This document shows, in pieces, positions 27,428 to 35,953 of a stretch of DNA of 64,000 bases. The stretch lies in the NCBI GenBank assembly GCA_966674685.1, contig CBKWJC010000021.1, positions 12,439-76,438 of the forward strand. The letters run 5' to 3'. The DNA comes from Thainema sp966674685. GTDB taxonomy: Bacteria > Cyanobacteriota > Cyanobacteriia > Phormidesmidales > Phormidesmidaceae. The notes under the pieces were generated by a model, which was not told the origin of the DNA, ran no database searches, and saw only the letters and a list, made by a program, of their open reading frames with translations. The translations under genes and the position numbers were made by a program. Position 1 is the first letter of the stretch. Each line of letters opens with the position of its first letter.

Positions 27428-27910
27428 TTAGTGAGAGTAAACTTGGAAGACAACGTCAGAGATATAACCGAATGCAACCGGGCCAATATCAGAGCAAGGC
27501 TCTTTCGGCTTAACAGACAGAGCAGCAGCCATCTTATAAACACCAGGTGTCAAATTGACAGAGACAGGACCAGCGGGAATATCAAGAGTAGCAGTGTACT
27601 CAAATACCCCCTTGGTTGTCATGACTGGCGGAGCAGACAGATTAACTTCGGCTGCAGTACCGAAACCCTCAATCGCGAACTCAACATCAGCCTGAATGCC
27701 GTAGCACATGAGCAAATCAACTAGGCGTCCGCCTTCGAACTTGATTTTCAAGCTCATTGAGAATGCTTCGTCATCTTTGATGATGTACTGAGAACCTTCA
27801 CCCGTTCCTGCAATATCTAGATCCCAAATGCAAACCTCAACAGGAGGTAGGGGAATCTTATGAACTTCAGTTGCAGCTTCTTGGCGCTCTTGAGGTAATA
27901 AAGTCGTCAT
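27428..27910 (-). CDS. conserved hypothetical protein, beta-rich
   Basis: A 160-residue protein without a family I recognise. It has no signal peptide or transmembrane segment. Alternating hydrophobic pattern and segments such as VEVCIWDLDIAG, FEYTATLDIPAGPVSVNLTPG and GPVAFGYISDVVFQVYSH suggest a beta-sandwich. The ATG at 27910 (MTTLLPQERQ) is preferred to a start 24 bases upstream, with GAGAG in front. It is monocistronic, convergent with the exopolysaccharide operon, with about 650 bases of upstream region. Codon use looks native. Confidence 0.7.
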   Translation of the reverse strand: MTTLLPQERQEAATEVHKIPLPPVEVCIWDLDIAGTGEGSQYIIKDDEAFSMSLKIKFEGGRLVDLLMCYGIQADVEFAIEGFGTAAEVNLSAPPVMTTKGVFEYTATLDIPAGPVSVNLTPGVYKMAAALSVKPKEPCSDIGPVAFGYISDVVFQVYSH

Positions 27911-28567
27911 GAGAGTAATCTCCAAATGTTGCATGAGTTAGACGTTTCAGTGGTTAGCGAACAAGCTCAGTACTGGAGGGAACCCAATTGGGCTGTGGCT
28001 CAACGCGTTGTCTCTCGCTAACTGAACACATCATGGCAAAGGCAACTTAGGCTCTACAGTACCCACCTAGGCGATTATGCATTGATGGCTCAAAATTTGT
28101 TGGGCGAATATGTATGTTATGAAACCAGTGGCATGTCTGTTTAGTGTAAGCACGGGGGCATGCGGGCACGCGAACCTCGTCTGTAGCCTCAATTGAGAAA
28201 ATGGGTGTGACCGGATTTTCTGTGGTGTTCACACAGTTGCGTCATAAATTGCAAACATGCATTTGCAAAGTCACTTCGGATAAAAAGAAGGCTTAGATTC
28301 TCATAAACAGCTTAAAGTCAAACAGAGCAGTGGTTTGGACAGCCTTTAAACAGCCATTCGTTACAATAGTTCATACTCTTTGAGTCAATTCTATTGATAT
28401 TGCAAATAAACGTAACAGTCTATTTCAGTAAATGAGCATAAATACTGGCTATGCTAGTTCAAAGAACCGTTATGACTCGTGCTTTTGCGATTTTGGAGTA
28501 GACGTTTCAGGCAACATAATGAACCCAAGCGTTGACTCCAGCTCTTTACCCCTCTGATGTCTGCCCT
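27911..28567. other. spacer upstream of the hypothetical gene
   Basis: No gene recognised. An imperfect inverted repeat (TTAGCGA near 27953, TCGCTAA near 28014) lies in the probable promoter region of the minus-strand gene. A 61-codon minus frame at 28047-28232 has no supporting features. Confidence 0.45.
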
Positions 28568-28651
28568 ATGGACTTGATTGTGCTCTCTGCTGTTGCGATC
28601 GCGATTATTTCGCTGGCTCTTTCTCTCTACAACCGAATTATTTTAGGCTAA
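28568..28651 (+). CDS. possible 27-residue single-helix membrane peptide
   Basis: An ORF starting MDLIVLSAVAIAIISLALS and ending LYNRIILG, almost entirely one hydrophobic helix with a basic/polar end, like the small subunits of photosynthetic and respiratory complexes. It does not match any PsbX, PetN, PetL or similar subunit I know. No clear Shine-Dalgarno is seen, but a hairpin terminator follows 44 bases after the stop, supporting an independent short transcript. Confidence 0.4.
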   Translation: MDLIVLSAVAIAIISLALSLYNRIILG

Positions 28652-28695
28652 CGGTGAATTCACATCACGTTTATCGCTATCACGGCCTGATGTCT

Positions 28696-28731
28696 AAGAT
28701 GGCTAGTGAGCTAATTCAGCTCAGCCATCTT
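28696..28731 (+). terminator. hairpin terminator after the 27-residue ORF
   Basis: AAGATGGCT pairs with AGCCATCTT, with an inner GAGCT/AGCTC stem and a short T run after it. Confidence 0.5.
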
Positions 28732-28839
28732 TAGGGCATTGATTCCAGTACATTGATTATTGCTCTAAAAAAATTAGCCTGGCTGCTAATTGGGTAAATT
28801 CTTTTACCCTAGCTTTTCGTTTAACCCATAGAATTAAAT

Positions 28840-28871
28840 GCGCGGAGCAGAAGCCAAATTCTACTCCGCGC
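28840..28871. terminator. GC-rich hairpin
   Basis: GCGCGGAG pairs with CTCCGCGC across an imperfect inner loop and is followed by TCTTTAGTT. It lies upstream of the cyclase gene. Confidence 0.4.
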
Positions 28872-28917
28872 TCTTTAGTTGACCGATCGAGTTAAACAAT
28901 GAGCGCGATCGGTCATA

Positions 28918-28965
28918 CATAGCTGTAGTCAGCTTTGTTAGGACACAAATGTGCTTGTGGCGCAG
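28918..28965. repeat. AGCTGTAGTCAGCT repeat, copy 1
   Basis: About 48 bases align with 34632-34681, sharing ATAGCTGTAGTCAGCT, TGTTAGGAC and TTGTGGCGC. Here the palindromic right arm found in copy 2 is missing or decayed. Confidence 0.6.
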
Positions 28966-29121
28966 CTCCATCGCCCCCCAAACACATCCGAACCAACATG
29001 ACTATGGCTATCCAATCGGTCTGGCGGGTCAAGATTCAATCCAATTCAAACCGGATTTTTGGGCTGATTGCCGTAAGGTGATAGAAGCACTCAGCCTCCT
29101 TGTGATTTACAGTCTTTCATC

Positions 29122-30654
29122 ATGTACGAGTCCCCCTTGGACGAGCATCAAAATACGATTTTGATCATTGATGAGCAGCCTGATCAACTGCGTGTTTTGG
29201 CGGATATTTTGCAAAGCAAAGGCTTTATCGTCAAGACCGCAATTAATAGTTCGATTGCGCTAGCTGCAGCGCGTACTCAACCGCCGGATCTGATTATTAT
29301 TAGCGTCGAAACGTCAGCATCTGCTGATCAGGCCTATGACGTTTGTCAACGATTGAAGGCTCATCCCACCACACAAGCCTTACCAATTATTTTTATTAGC
29401 GTTTTAGATGCGGTAATGGCCAAAGTCCGAGCCTTTGGGGCGGGAGCCGTGGATTACATCACCAAACCGTTTCAAGTTGCTGAGGTGGTCGCACGACTCA
29501 ATACGCATATCACTCTGCAGCGCTTACAAACTCAGCTTGAGGCCCAAAATCGGCTACTGCATGAACAGATTACAGCCAAAGATCAGGCGCTGCGCGATCG
29601 CAAAGAAGCGGAAGAAAAATATCGCAGCATCTTTGAGAATGCGGTTGAAGGGATGTATCAGGTCAATCTGGATGGGCAAATTACGAGTGCCAATCCAGCC
29701 CTAGCGCGAATTTATGGTTATGAATCACCGGAAGCACTGATTACAGAACTGTCCGATATTGATGATCTCTATGTGCGTCCCCGCCGCCGCGATGAAATTT
29801 TGACTTATCTGCGGCAATGTGGCGATGTGGTGGACTTTGAATCCCAGGTTTACCGTAAAGATGGTTCGATTATTTGGGTTTCGGAAAATTTACGAGCAGC
29901 TAGTGATGAGAAGAATGAGATTCTCTACTACGAAGGCAGCGTACAGGACGTGACGGAACGCCATCAGGCCGAGGCCGAACTGCGCCATCAGCGAACACGG
30001 GCCGAGCGGTTACTGCTCAATATTTTGCCGCAGCACACGGCTGAACGCCTGAAACAAAAGCCAGCCGTTATTGCCGATATGCTGCCGGATGTGACGATTT
30101 TATTTGCCGACATTGTAGACTTTACCCGCTTAGTTGCCGACATGCCTGCTCGGGATCTAGTGCGGATGCTGAATCAAATTTTTTCAGAATTTGATCACCT
30201 GGCTGAACGCTATGAGGTTGAAAAAATTAAAACCATTGGGGATGCCTACATGGTGGCTGGGGGAGTACCGCTGCCAACGCCGGGACATGCCAGTGCGATC
30301 GCAGATATGGCGCTCAACATGCAGAGTATTATCAGCCAATTTCGCACCGTGGGAGAGCGTCCCCTCAACCTGCGGATTGGCATTAATACCGGACAAGTCG
30401 TGGCTGGCGTCATCGGTACACGCAAGTTTACCTACGATCTGTGGGGCAACACCGTCAACATCGCCAGCCGCATGGAGTCTCAAGGCGTTCCCGGCAAAAT
30501 TCAAATCACCGAAACAACGTATCGTCGCCTCAAGGCCAACTACGACTGCGAGCCACGCGGCAAAATTTTCATCAAAGGTCAAGGTGAAATGTCAACCTAT
30601 TGGCTGCTGGGACGCAAAGGTAGCACCGTCGCACCAGAACCTCGGGAGGAATAG
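29122..30654 (+). CDS. adenylate cyclase with pseudo-receiver and PAS domains
   Basis: A 510-residue soluble class III cyclase. A receiver-like domain (about 12-125) keeps Asp17/Glu18 and Lys115 (YITKPF), but the phosphoacceptor position is Ser61 (PDLIIISVET), so it probably cannot be phosphorylated. A coiled coil and a PAS domain (about 165-280, YRSIFENAVEGMYQV) follow. The cyclase domain (about 300-480) has metal Asp330 and Asp333 (ADIVDF), purine-selecting Lys368 (EKIKTIGD) and Asp439 (TYDLWGN), and the transition-state Asn/Arg of NTVNIASRM. Lys/Asp indicates ATP, hence cAMP production. It heads a signalling cluster with a KaiB-like protein and a kinase. Confidence 0.9.
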   Translation: MYESPLDEHQNTILIIDEQPDQLRVLADILQSKGFIVKTAINSSIALAAARTQPPDLIIISVETSASADQAYDVCQRLKAHPTTQALPIIFISVLDAVMAKVRAFGAGAVDYITKPFQVAEVVARLNTHITLQRLQTQLEAQNRLLHEQITAKDQALRDRKEAEEKYRSIFENAVEGMYQVNLDGQITSANPALARIYGYESPEALITELSDIDDLYVRPRRRDEILTYLRQCGDVVDFESQVYRKDGSIIWVSENLRAASDEKNEILYYEGSVQDVTERHQAEAELRHQRTRAERLLLNILPQHTAERLKQKPAVIADMLPDVTILFADIVDFTRLVADMPARDLVRMLNQIFSEFDHLAERYEVEKIKTIGDAYMVAGGVPLPTPGHASAIADMALNMQSIISQFRTVGERPLNLRIGINTGQVVAGVIGTRKFTYDLWGNTVNIASRMESQGVPGKIQITETTYRRLKANYDCEPRGKIFIKGQGEMSTYWLLGRKGSTVAPEPREE

Positions 30655-30961
30655 GAATCGTTGATAAGGCTTGGTGATAGATTTCTGTTAATGGAGTTAC
30701 CAATAAAGGTTGGGGAGCAGGAGGGGCGTTGGGAGCAGGGGAGCAAGCAGTCCCACAAGCCGCACTTTGCGAGGGGATAGCAGTGCTGAGTGTTGAGTTT
30801 CAATTCGCCTCACTCCTCTCGCCTCTCGTTCAAACCCTATATCCCCAATTAATCGTTAAGAAACAATAAATTGCCGGATATTTTGTAGCACTTTATACAG
30901 AAAATATTGCTATCCTGAATAGTAGTTCAGCTTCTCATCTGACCCCAACGAGGTAATTCCC
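30655..30961. other. 307-bp spacer with purine-rich repeat sequence
   Basis: GGGAGCAGG-type purine-rich sequence at 30707-30760 and a CTCCTCTCGCCTCTC stretch near 30811-30830 resemble the dispersed purine-rich repeats elsewhere in the window. No gene is seen. The last 60 bases should hold the promoter of the following small gene. Confidence 0.45.
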
Positions 30962-31162
30962 ATGTCTGCATCCGAACAAGCGCGGGCACTGATGCACCGC
31001 CATCATCATCAAATCAAAAGCCGTCAGCAGGCCATGCTAAGCCGCTCCGCCACTGAAATCGGGCTACCAGCAGAAGCCGCTGAGCATTGGAGTCATATTC
31101 AGGGCAAGCCCAGCGCATCAGCCAGCTCTAGTTATAATCGCAGCCATTCAGCCCTGAGCTAG
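30962..31162 (+). CDS. small His/Ser-rich hypothetical protein
   Basis: A 66-residue soluble protein. An N-terminal helix with a histidine run (ARALMHRHHHQIKSRQQAML) is followed by a Ser/Ala-rich tail. GAGG lies eight bases before the ATG, which makes translation likely. I do not recognise a named family; similar short proteins seem to occur in other cyanobacteria. It lies between the cyclase and the KaiB-like gene. The His-rich part could bind metal, a guess from composition only. Confidence 0.65.
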   Translation: MSASEQARALMHRHHHQIKSRQQAMLSRSATEIGLPAEAAEHWSHIQGKPSASASSSYNRSHSALS

Positions 31163-31252
31163 CTTAAATCCCTCAGATTTTTAATCTGAACCTTCAAATT
31201 AGGTGTTCCGCACAGGCGGATTGAGACATTGTCTGTATCTTGACGTGAGACG

Positions 31253-31576
31253 ATGAATCAATCCGCTTTTTCGTTTGCCCGCTCCTATGCTATGTCACAG
31301 GTCTCACTGCTGTTGTTTATTGCAGGTCAAACCCCAGAATCTTGGGGTGCGATCGCAGATGTGGTTTATTTGTGCGAATACCGACTAATCCAACAGTGCC
31401 GTCTAACCATTATTGATATTGTTGAGCAGCCAGAGATTGCAGCGACCTACGGTATTTTGGTGACACCGACTCTGATGCGCGTAGATGCCCTGCCACATCG
31501 CCAAGTTGTGGGGACATTTGGTTCCATGGAGCAGGTGCTACAGCGCCTCAACTTACTCAATCTCGACGACCGTTAA
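31253..31576 (+). CDS. KaiB-like circadian-clock-fold protein
   Basis: A 107-residue thioredoxin-like KaiB-fold protein. KaiB features include an N-terminal strand followed by AGQTPES, the strand LTIIDIVEQPEIAATYGILVTPTLMRV, and the segment RQVVGTF that parallels KaiB's IIGDLS. True KaiB or the N-terminal domain of SasA are the closest relatives; divergence and the lack of kaiA/kaiC next to it make it a KaiB-like paralogue rather than the core clock protein. The start may be ATG 31253 or the ATG at 31292 (MSQVSLLLFIAG). It lies before a histidine kinase with a receiver-like N-terminus. Confidence 0.8.
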   Translation: MNQSAFSFARSYAMSQVSLLLFIAGQTPESWGAIADVVYLCEYRLIQQCRLTIIDIVEQPEIAATYGILVTPTLMRVDALPHRQVVGTFGSMEQVLQRLNLLNLDDR

Positions 31577-31811
31577 ATTATTAACTTTCCACGACGTATA
31601 GGAGAGCCTAAATTAGTGGAATAGAGTAAATTAGGTTTATTATGCAGCGTTTGCTGCGATCGCATCGATAACCGCATTAACACAGGGTAGTAGGGCTCAA
31701 GTTACGCCTGTAGTCGGGCGAGTTAGGTTGACCCGATCGACAGACATGACAGTTGAGAATTCACGAACCAGCTAGGTCAGCGAGTTTACTGAACTTTTGA
31801 ATCAAGGTGAC

Positions 31812-34622
31812 ATGCAATCTGTGCCTACAACAGTGCTAGGTATTGGAGCAACTCTAAATACTGAAGCAATTCAATCTCAGCTTGCCAAACTGCCATTTAC
31901 TGTTGTTGTAGAGCCGACGCTAGAGGCCGCACAGCAACGACTTGGTCAAGCATCCATCGCTGCTATTTTGTTCAGTCTTGATTTGCCTAATGCATCACAA
32001 CTAGAAGTATGTACGCAAATTTGCCAGACCAGCACGACTGCACCTGTGATTGCAATCGGTCAAGCCATTGAGGACGATTGGGCGATCCGTTTGCTCAATG
32101 CAGGAGTTGAAGATGTATGGGACTTAGCGGTCGAAACCCAACCGGGAGGGTGCGACCTGACTCGTACAGTTCAACGTGCGATCGCACGCTACCAGTCCCG
32201 CCACCAGCCTTTACAACCTCCAACACCAATATCAACCTCCCCTATTAACTATCGACAAACCTCTATTAACTATCAACGAGCCTCCGCCCCCTCCGAATCT
32301 GATCTCCAAACCATCCTGGCTGATATTCCTAACGGGGTGCTGTGGCTCAATGAAGACGGCCAAATTCAATGGGTCAACCCAGCAGCCACGGATTTGTTTC
32401 AGTGCGATCGCACTAGTCTTGTCGGTCAAACCTTTGGCATGCCGATCCCCGGTCAAATCACCGAAGTGTGTTTAGTGGAGCCAACGTCTCACATTCCGCT
32501 GATGGTGCAGGTGGAAATGCAGTTGGTGCAGAGCGAGTGGCACAATCAACCCGTATTTCTGGTGCTGCTGCATGATGTCACAACACAGCGACAGGCGGAA
32601 GCGATTGTGCATCAGCAGGTTGTCTACGATCGCTTAAGCAGCATTTCTCACATCATTCGCCATTCTCTCGATCTCCAGCGCATTTTAGACACCACCAGTC
32701 GAGAACTGCTGGATTTTCTACAGGCGGATCGAGTCCTGATTGGTCGGATTCAGGTAGCGTCAGATAAAAACTCAGATCATGATCATGAGGCTGATGGCGA
32801 TGCTCTACAAGACGGCAAAACCAAACACACCACAGCCCATGACGGTCACAGCTTCAAGCCAGGCTCTAACTCAACGGTTGGCAATGACGGCAGCAGTAAC
32901 GGCAGTCCTAGCCGCATCGCGAGTGATATCGACCCAGACGATTCACCCGCCATGCCCTTCCCGCAGCCTCATCTGCATGTCATTTCAGAAGCACTGGCAC
33001 CAGGATGGTCTTCGTTAAGCACTCGAACTTTGCCAGCACTATACGATGATCTAGAGCGGTTTACAACGCATCACCAGCGCCAGATCCAAGTCCTACGCAA
33101 TCGCCAGTCCCCGCTCCTATCTCCGGCTGATCAGGCCGCACTCCAGGCGATCCAGGTGCAGGCGAGTCTAGCGACGCCACTGTTTCAGGATGATCAAATT
33201 TGGGCCGTTTTGATTGTGCAGCAGTGCAAAACGCCTCGCTACTGGAAAATTCACGAAATGGATTTTCTCTGTCGCCTAGCCAACCAGTTAGAAAGCTCAG
33301 TTTATCAGGCCAGTTTATATAACCAACTGCAAGATTTGAATGCAGATTTAGGGCAGCAGGTCGAAGCCCGCACCGCAGAGCTAGAGCGAGCGTTTCAGTT
33401 TGAAGCAACCCTCCAGCGCATCCTCGAAAAGGTGCGAGATAGCCTAGACGAAGAACAGATTTTGCATACAGCAGTGCGGGAACTGGTGCAGGCCGTGGAT
33501 GCGAAAGGCTGCAATGCTGGGTTATACGACACCAAGAAGCGCCGTTCAACCATTCGCTATGAGTACGCTGCACCGAATGTGTCCTATGTCGGGCGGGTGT
33601 TACAGCTCGATGCGTTTCCCGAAATTTATGGCCAGTTGATGAATGGGGATACGTTTCAGTTTTGTTCGCTATTACCCAACGCTTCACGGGGCCGCACGTC
33701 GGTCTTAACCAGCCCGATCTATGACGATCAGGGCAGTATTGGCGATCTCTGGCTGATTCACGATGCCGAACATGCCTTTGGCGATCAACCGATTCGCCTC
33801 GTTAAACAAATTGCCAGTCAATGCGCGATCGCAATTCGTCAAGCTCGTCTCTACCAAGAATCTCAAGCGCAAGTCCAGGAACTCGATAAACTCAACCGCT
33901 TAAAGGACGACTTTATCAGCACCGTATCCCACGAATTGCGAACCCCAATTGCCAGCATCCGAATGGCAGCCCACATGCTGCAAGTGCGAATCCAGGCTGC
34001 GGGTGGAGTCGCTCAAGATCGAGCCATTGCCCAATACCTCCAGGTGCTACAGGACGAGTGCCAGCGCGAAATCCGCCTGATCAATGATTTGCTTGATCTG
34101 TCTCGCCTAGAAGCCGGACAGGAAACGTTACAGTTTGCCCCAATTGATTTGAAAACCTGGCTACCTCGCATCACCGAATCCTTCCGAGAACAGGCCAGAT
34201 CCCGGCAGCATGTGTTTGAACTGAAGGTGCCATCTTCACTGTCAACAATTGAAACCGATCCGGCCCAGCTTGAACCCATTTTGATGGAACTGTTGAACAA
34301 CGCCTACAAATACACACCACCCGGCGAACGCATTGAGGTTACAACCAACGTTACAGCCAGCCAAGTACAAATTCGAGTCATTAACTCAGGCGTTGAAATC
34401 CCCAAAGCCGAACAGGCTCAAATTTTTCAAAAGTTTTATCGCATTCCCAATAGCGATCCGTGGAAGCATGGCGGCACAGGCTTAGGGCTGGCCCTCGTGA
34501 AACAGCGGGTGGAACGACTGGGCGGCATGATTCAAGTCCGCAGCAGCGAGGGCAAAACTGAATTTAAGCTGGCATTTCCCACCCGTGCCCCAATGGTTAA
34601 TTCCATGCCGCTTGATGCCTAG
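31812..34622 (+). CDS. sensor histidine kinase with pseudo-receiver, PAS and two GAF domains
   Basis: A 936-residue cytosolic kinase. The N-terminal ~110 residues look like a decayed receiver: the acidic pocket is absent (VLGIGATLN) and the acceptor site reads ILFSLDLPN. Then come a PAS domain (about 160-275), GAF1 (about 283-505) with a hydrophilic His/Asp/Ser-rich insertion at about 318-378, a coiled coil, GAF2 (about 535-690), HisKA with His707 (SHELRTP), and an HATPase domain with N-box LNNAYKYTPP and GTGLGLAL. The ATG at 31812 follows AAGG; a TTG five codons upstream is possible. The KaiB-like gene lies 235 bases upstream. Confidence 0.9.
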   Translation: MQSVPTTVLGIGATLNTEAIQSQLAKLPFTVVVEPTLEAAQQRLGQASIAAILFSLDLPNASQLEVCTQICQTSTTAPVIAIGQAIEDDWAIRLLNAGVEDVWDLAVETQPGGCDLTRTVQRAIARYQSRHQPLQPPTPISTSPINYRQTSINYQRASAPSESDLQTILADIPNGVLWLNEDGQIQWVNPAATDLFQCDRTSLVGQTFGMPIPGQITEVCLVEPTSHIPLMVQVEMQLVQSEWHNQPVFLVLLHDVTTQRQAEAIVHQQVVYDRLSSISHIIRHSLDLQRILDTTSRELLDFLQADRVLIGRIQVASDKNSDHDHEADGDALQDGKTKHTTAHDGHSFKPGSNSTVGNDGSSNGSPSRIASDIDPDDSPAMPFPQPHLHVISEALAPGWSSLSTRTLPALYDDLERFTTHHQRQIQVLRNRQSPLLSPADQAALQAIQVQASLATPLFQDDQIWAVLIVQQCKTPRYWKIHEMDFLCRLANQLESSVYQASLYNQLQDLNADLGQQVEARTAELERAFQFEATLQRILEKVRDSLDEEQILHTAVRELVQAVDAKGCNAGLYDTKKRRSTIRYEYAAPNVSYVGRVLQLDAFPEIYGQLMNGDTFQFCSLLPNASRGRTSVLTSPIYDDQGSIGDLWLIHDAEHAFGDQPIRLVKQIASQCAIAIRQARLYQESQAQVQELDKLNRLKDDFISTVSHELRTPIASIRMAAHMLQVRIQAAGGVAQDRAIAQYLQVLQDECQREIRLINDLLDLSRLEAGQETLQFAPIDLKTWLPRITESFREQARSRQHVFELKVPSSLSTIETDPAQLEPILMELLNNAYKYTPPGERIEVTTNVTASQVQIRVINSGVEIPKAEQAQIFQKFYRIPNSDPWKHGGTGLGLALVKQRVERLGGMIQVRSSEGKTEFKLAFPTRAPMVNSMPLDA

Positions 34623-34631
34623 TGCTGTGTC

Positions 34632-34701
34632 ATATAGCTGTAGTCAGCTCTGTTAGGACGCAAACATTTTTGTGGCGCGGCAAAGCCGCGCCACAAAAAT
34701 G
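34632..34701. repeat. AGCTGTAGTCAGCT repeat copy 2 with 17-bp palindrome
   Basis: The left half matches 28918-28965. The right half is a perfect 17-bp hairpin (34665-34681 with 34685-34701, loop AAA) that may also terminate transcription between the convergent kinase and CYTH genes. Confidence 0.7.
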
Positions 34702-34758
34702 TCGTAAATACTGCCACCATCAAAACTGATTCAGGCAAAATTGACAGACTACTAGCGT

Positions 34759-35226
34759 TTACGGCCAGGTTGTATAGGGAACGCGGGCTAGATTGGAGTT
34801 GAAATAACGCGGATCGTGGGAAACTTCAGCCCCAATCCAGCTCGGCAGATCAATATTTTGCGCCTCATCTGTGAGTTCAACTTCTGCCAAAATCAGTCCT
34901 GCATTCGCCCCGGCAAATTCATCCACTTCCCAAATCAGCCCATTAATTGGAATTTTGTAGCGCGTCTTTTCAATCAGCGGCGGCTGACACAGCGTTTGCA
35001 GCATCTCTTCAGCATCTGCAACCGGAATTTCATACTCAAACTCAGCCCGAGATATGCCTTTTACACCGCTTTTGATAGTTAGATAAGCGCGATCGCAGAT
35101 CACTCGCACCCGAACACTATGTTCGGCATTGCTAACGATATAGCCCTGTTTATAAACCTCGCCCTGTGCGCCTGCCCGCCATTCGTCACTATTGACTAGA
35201 AATTTGCGTTCGATTTCTTGGGGCAT
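34759..35226 (-). CDS. CYTH-domain protein (triphosphatase-like)
   Basis: A 155-residue single-domain CYTH protein. The hallmark EIERKFLV is at the N-terminus, and alternating charged strands (VRVRVICDRAYLTIKSG, EFEYEIPV, WEVDEFAG, LAEVEL) line the acidic/basic tunnel. Such proteins hydrolyse inorganic triphosphate or related compounds with divalent metal; some are class IV adenylate cyclases. Its small size favours triphosphatase. It is convergent with the kinase gene. Confidence 0.9.
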   Translation of the reverse strand: MPQEIERKFLVNSDEWRAGAQGEVYKQGYIVSNAEHSVRVRVICDRAYLTIKSGVKGISRAEFEYEIPVADAEEMLQTLCQPPLIEKTRYKIPINGLIWEVDEFAGANAGLILAEVELTDEAQNIDLPSWIGAEVSHDPRYFNSNLARVPYTTWP

Positions 35227-35390
35227 GAGGAGTAGAGCTGTAGAAAGCGTAAGAGGCTAGAGGATCTTGAGGCTGTAAAAGGAGTCAGAGGATATTGGTT
35301 TGCCCAGTTTTGTGTGTGAATAAATTGTCTTGGAGGCTTACTGTGGTGGAAACAGTAGTCAATCTAGCACACACGATGCCAGGTTAAAAA

Positions 35391-35567
35391 TCAAGCAACT
35401 GGAGTATGAAACGAAACGGCCCACTCGGCTACGTTGGTGTGGCGACCCTCAAACAGATACTCGCTGTAGTCGGCTAAATCATCTAAACCGATGATGCTCA
35501 ACATAACTTCAGCAGCAAGCCAGACTGTTGTGCGAATGAGCAGAGCTTTCCAGGGGCGTTTCATCAT
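35391..35567 (-). CDS. small conserved hypothetical protein
   Basis: A 58-residue protein beginning MMKRPWKALLIRTTVWLAA, with an N-terminal amphipathic or membrane helix (LLIRTTVWLAAEVMLSIIGL) and LDDLADYSEYLFE. GAGG lies eight bases upstream of the first ATG. It resembles small proteins common in cyanobacteria whose function I do not know. It lies between the CYTH gene and the radical SAM gene, all on the minus strand. Confidence 0.7.
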   Translation of the reverse strand: MMKRPWKALLIRTTVWLAAEVMLSIIGLDDLADYSEYLFEGRHTNVAEWAVSFHTPVA

Positions 35568-35953
35568 GGGGCAATCCTCAGATTAAGCAATGGGGCGGGA
35601 TTCAGAGGTTGTCAACGTGATGTCAAGGTGTTACATCAAACGTTACAGATATTGAATCGAATACCCGCCTATTGATTAATCCAGGGAGACACGGAATCTT
35701 TTCTAAGTTTTGCTGGGGATCACTTGAAAAAATGACTCAAGGGGGTTAGTTATACGGAGAAGATGATTAAGTTTTGTGAAGCAGAGTAAAGGAGAGTGGA
35801 GGGATGTAAAGAGTGTTGAGGGGGTGAAGGAAGTCGAGGAGTCGTGAGGGGAAAGGGGGTTGAGGCTGTAGAGGGCTGTACAGGGAGTCGAGGGCGAGAG
35901 GCGTGAGGCGTATTCTGACCACTCAGCCCTCAGCCCTGGAAAAACTCAGCAGC
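35568..35953. other. 386-bp spacer with purine-rich repeat array
   Basis: From about 35760 to 35915 the plus strand is almost all purine-rich GAGG/GGAG/GGGAGTCGAGG modules, including GAGGCTGTAGAGGGCTGTA and GCGAGAGGCGTGAGGCG, which recur near 41556-41640 (inverted) and 53535-53575. No gene is seen. Confidence 0.6.

Larger units (their letters stand above)
28652..29121. other. spacer with several hairpins and a repeat copy
   Basis: Holds hairpins at 28696-28731, 28840-28871 and 28881-28914, and a copy of the AGCTGTAGTCAGCT repeat near 28918-28965. It should also contain the promoter of the cyclase gene. Confidence 0.5.
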
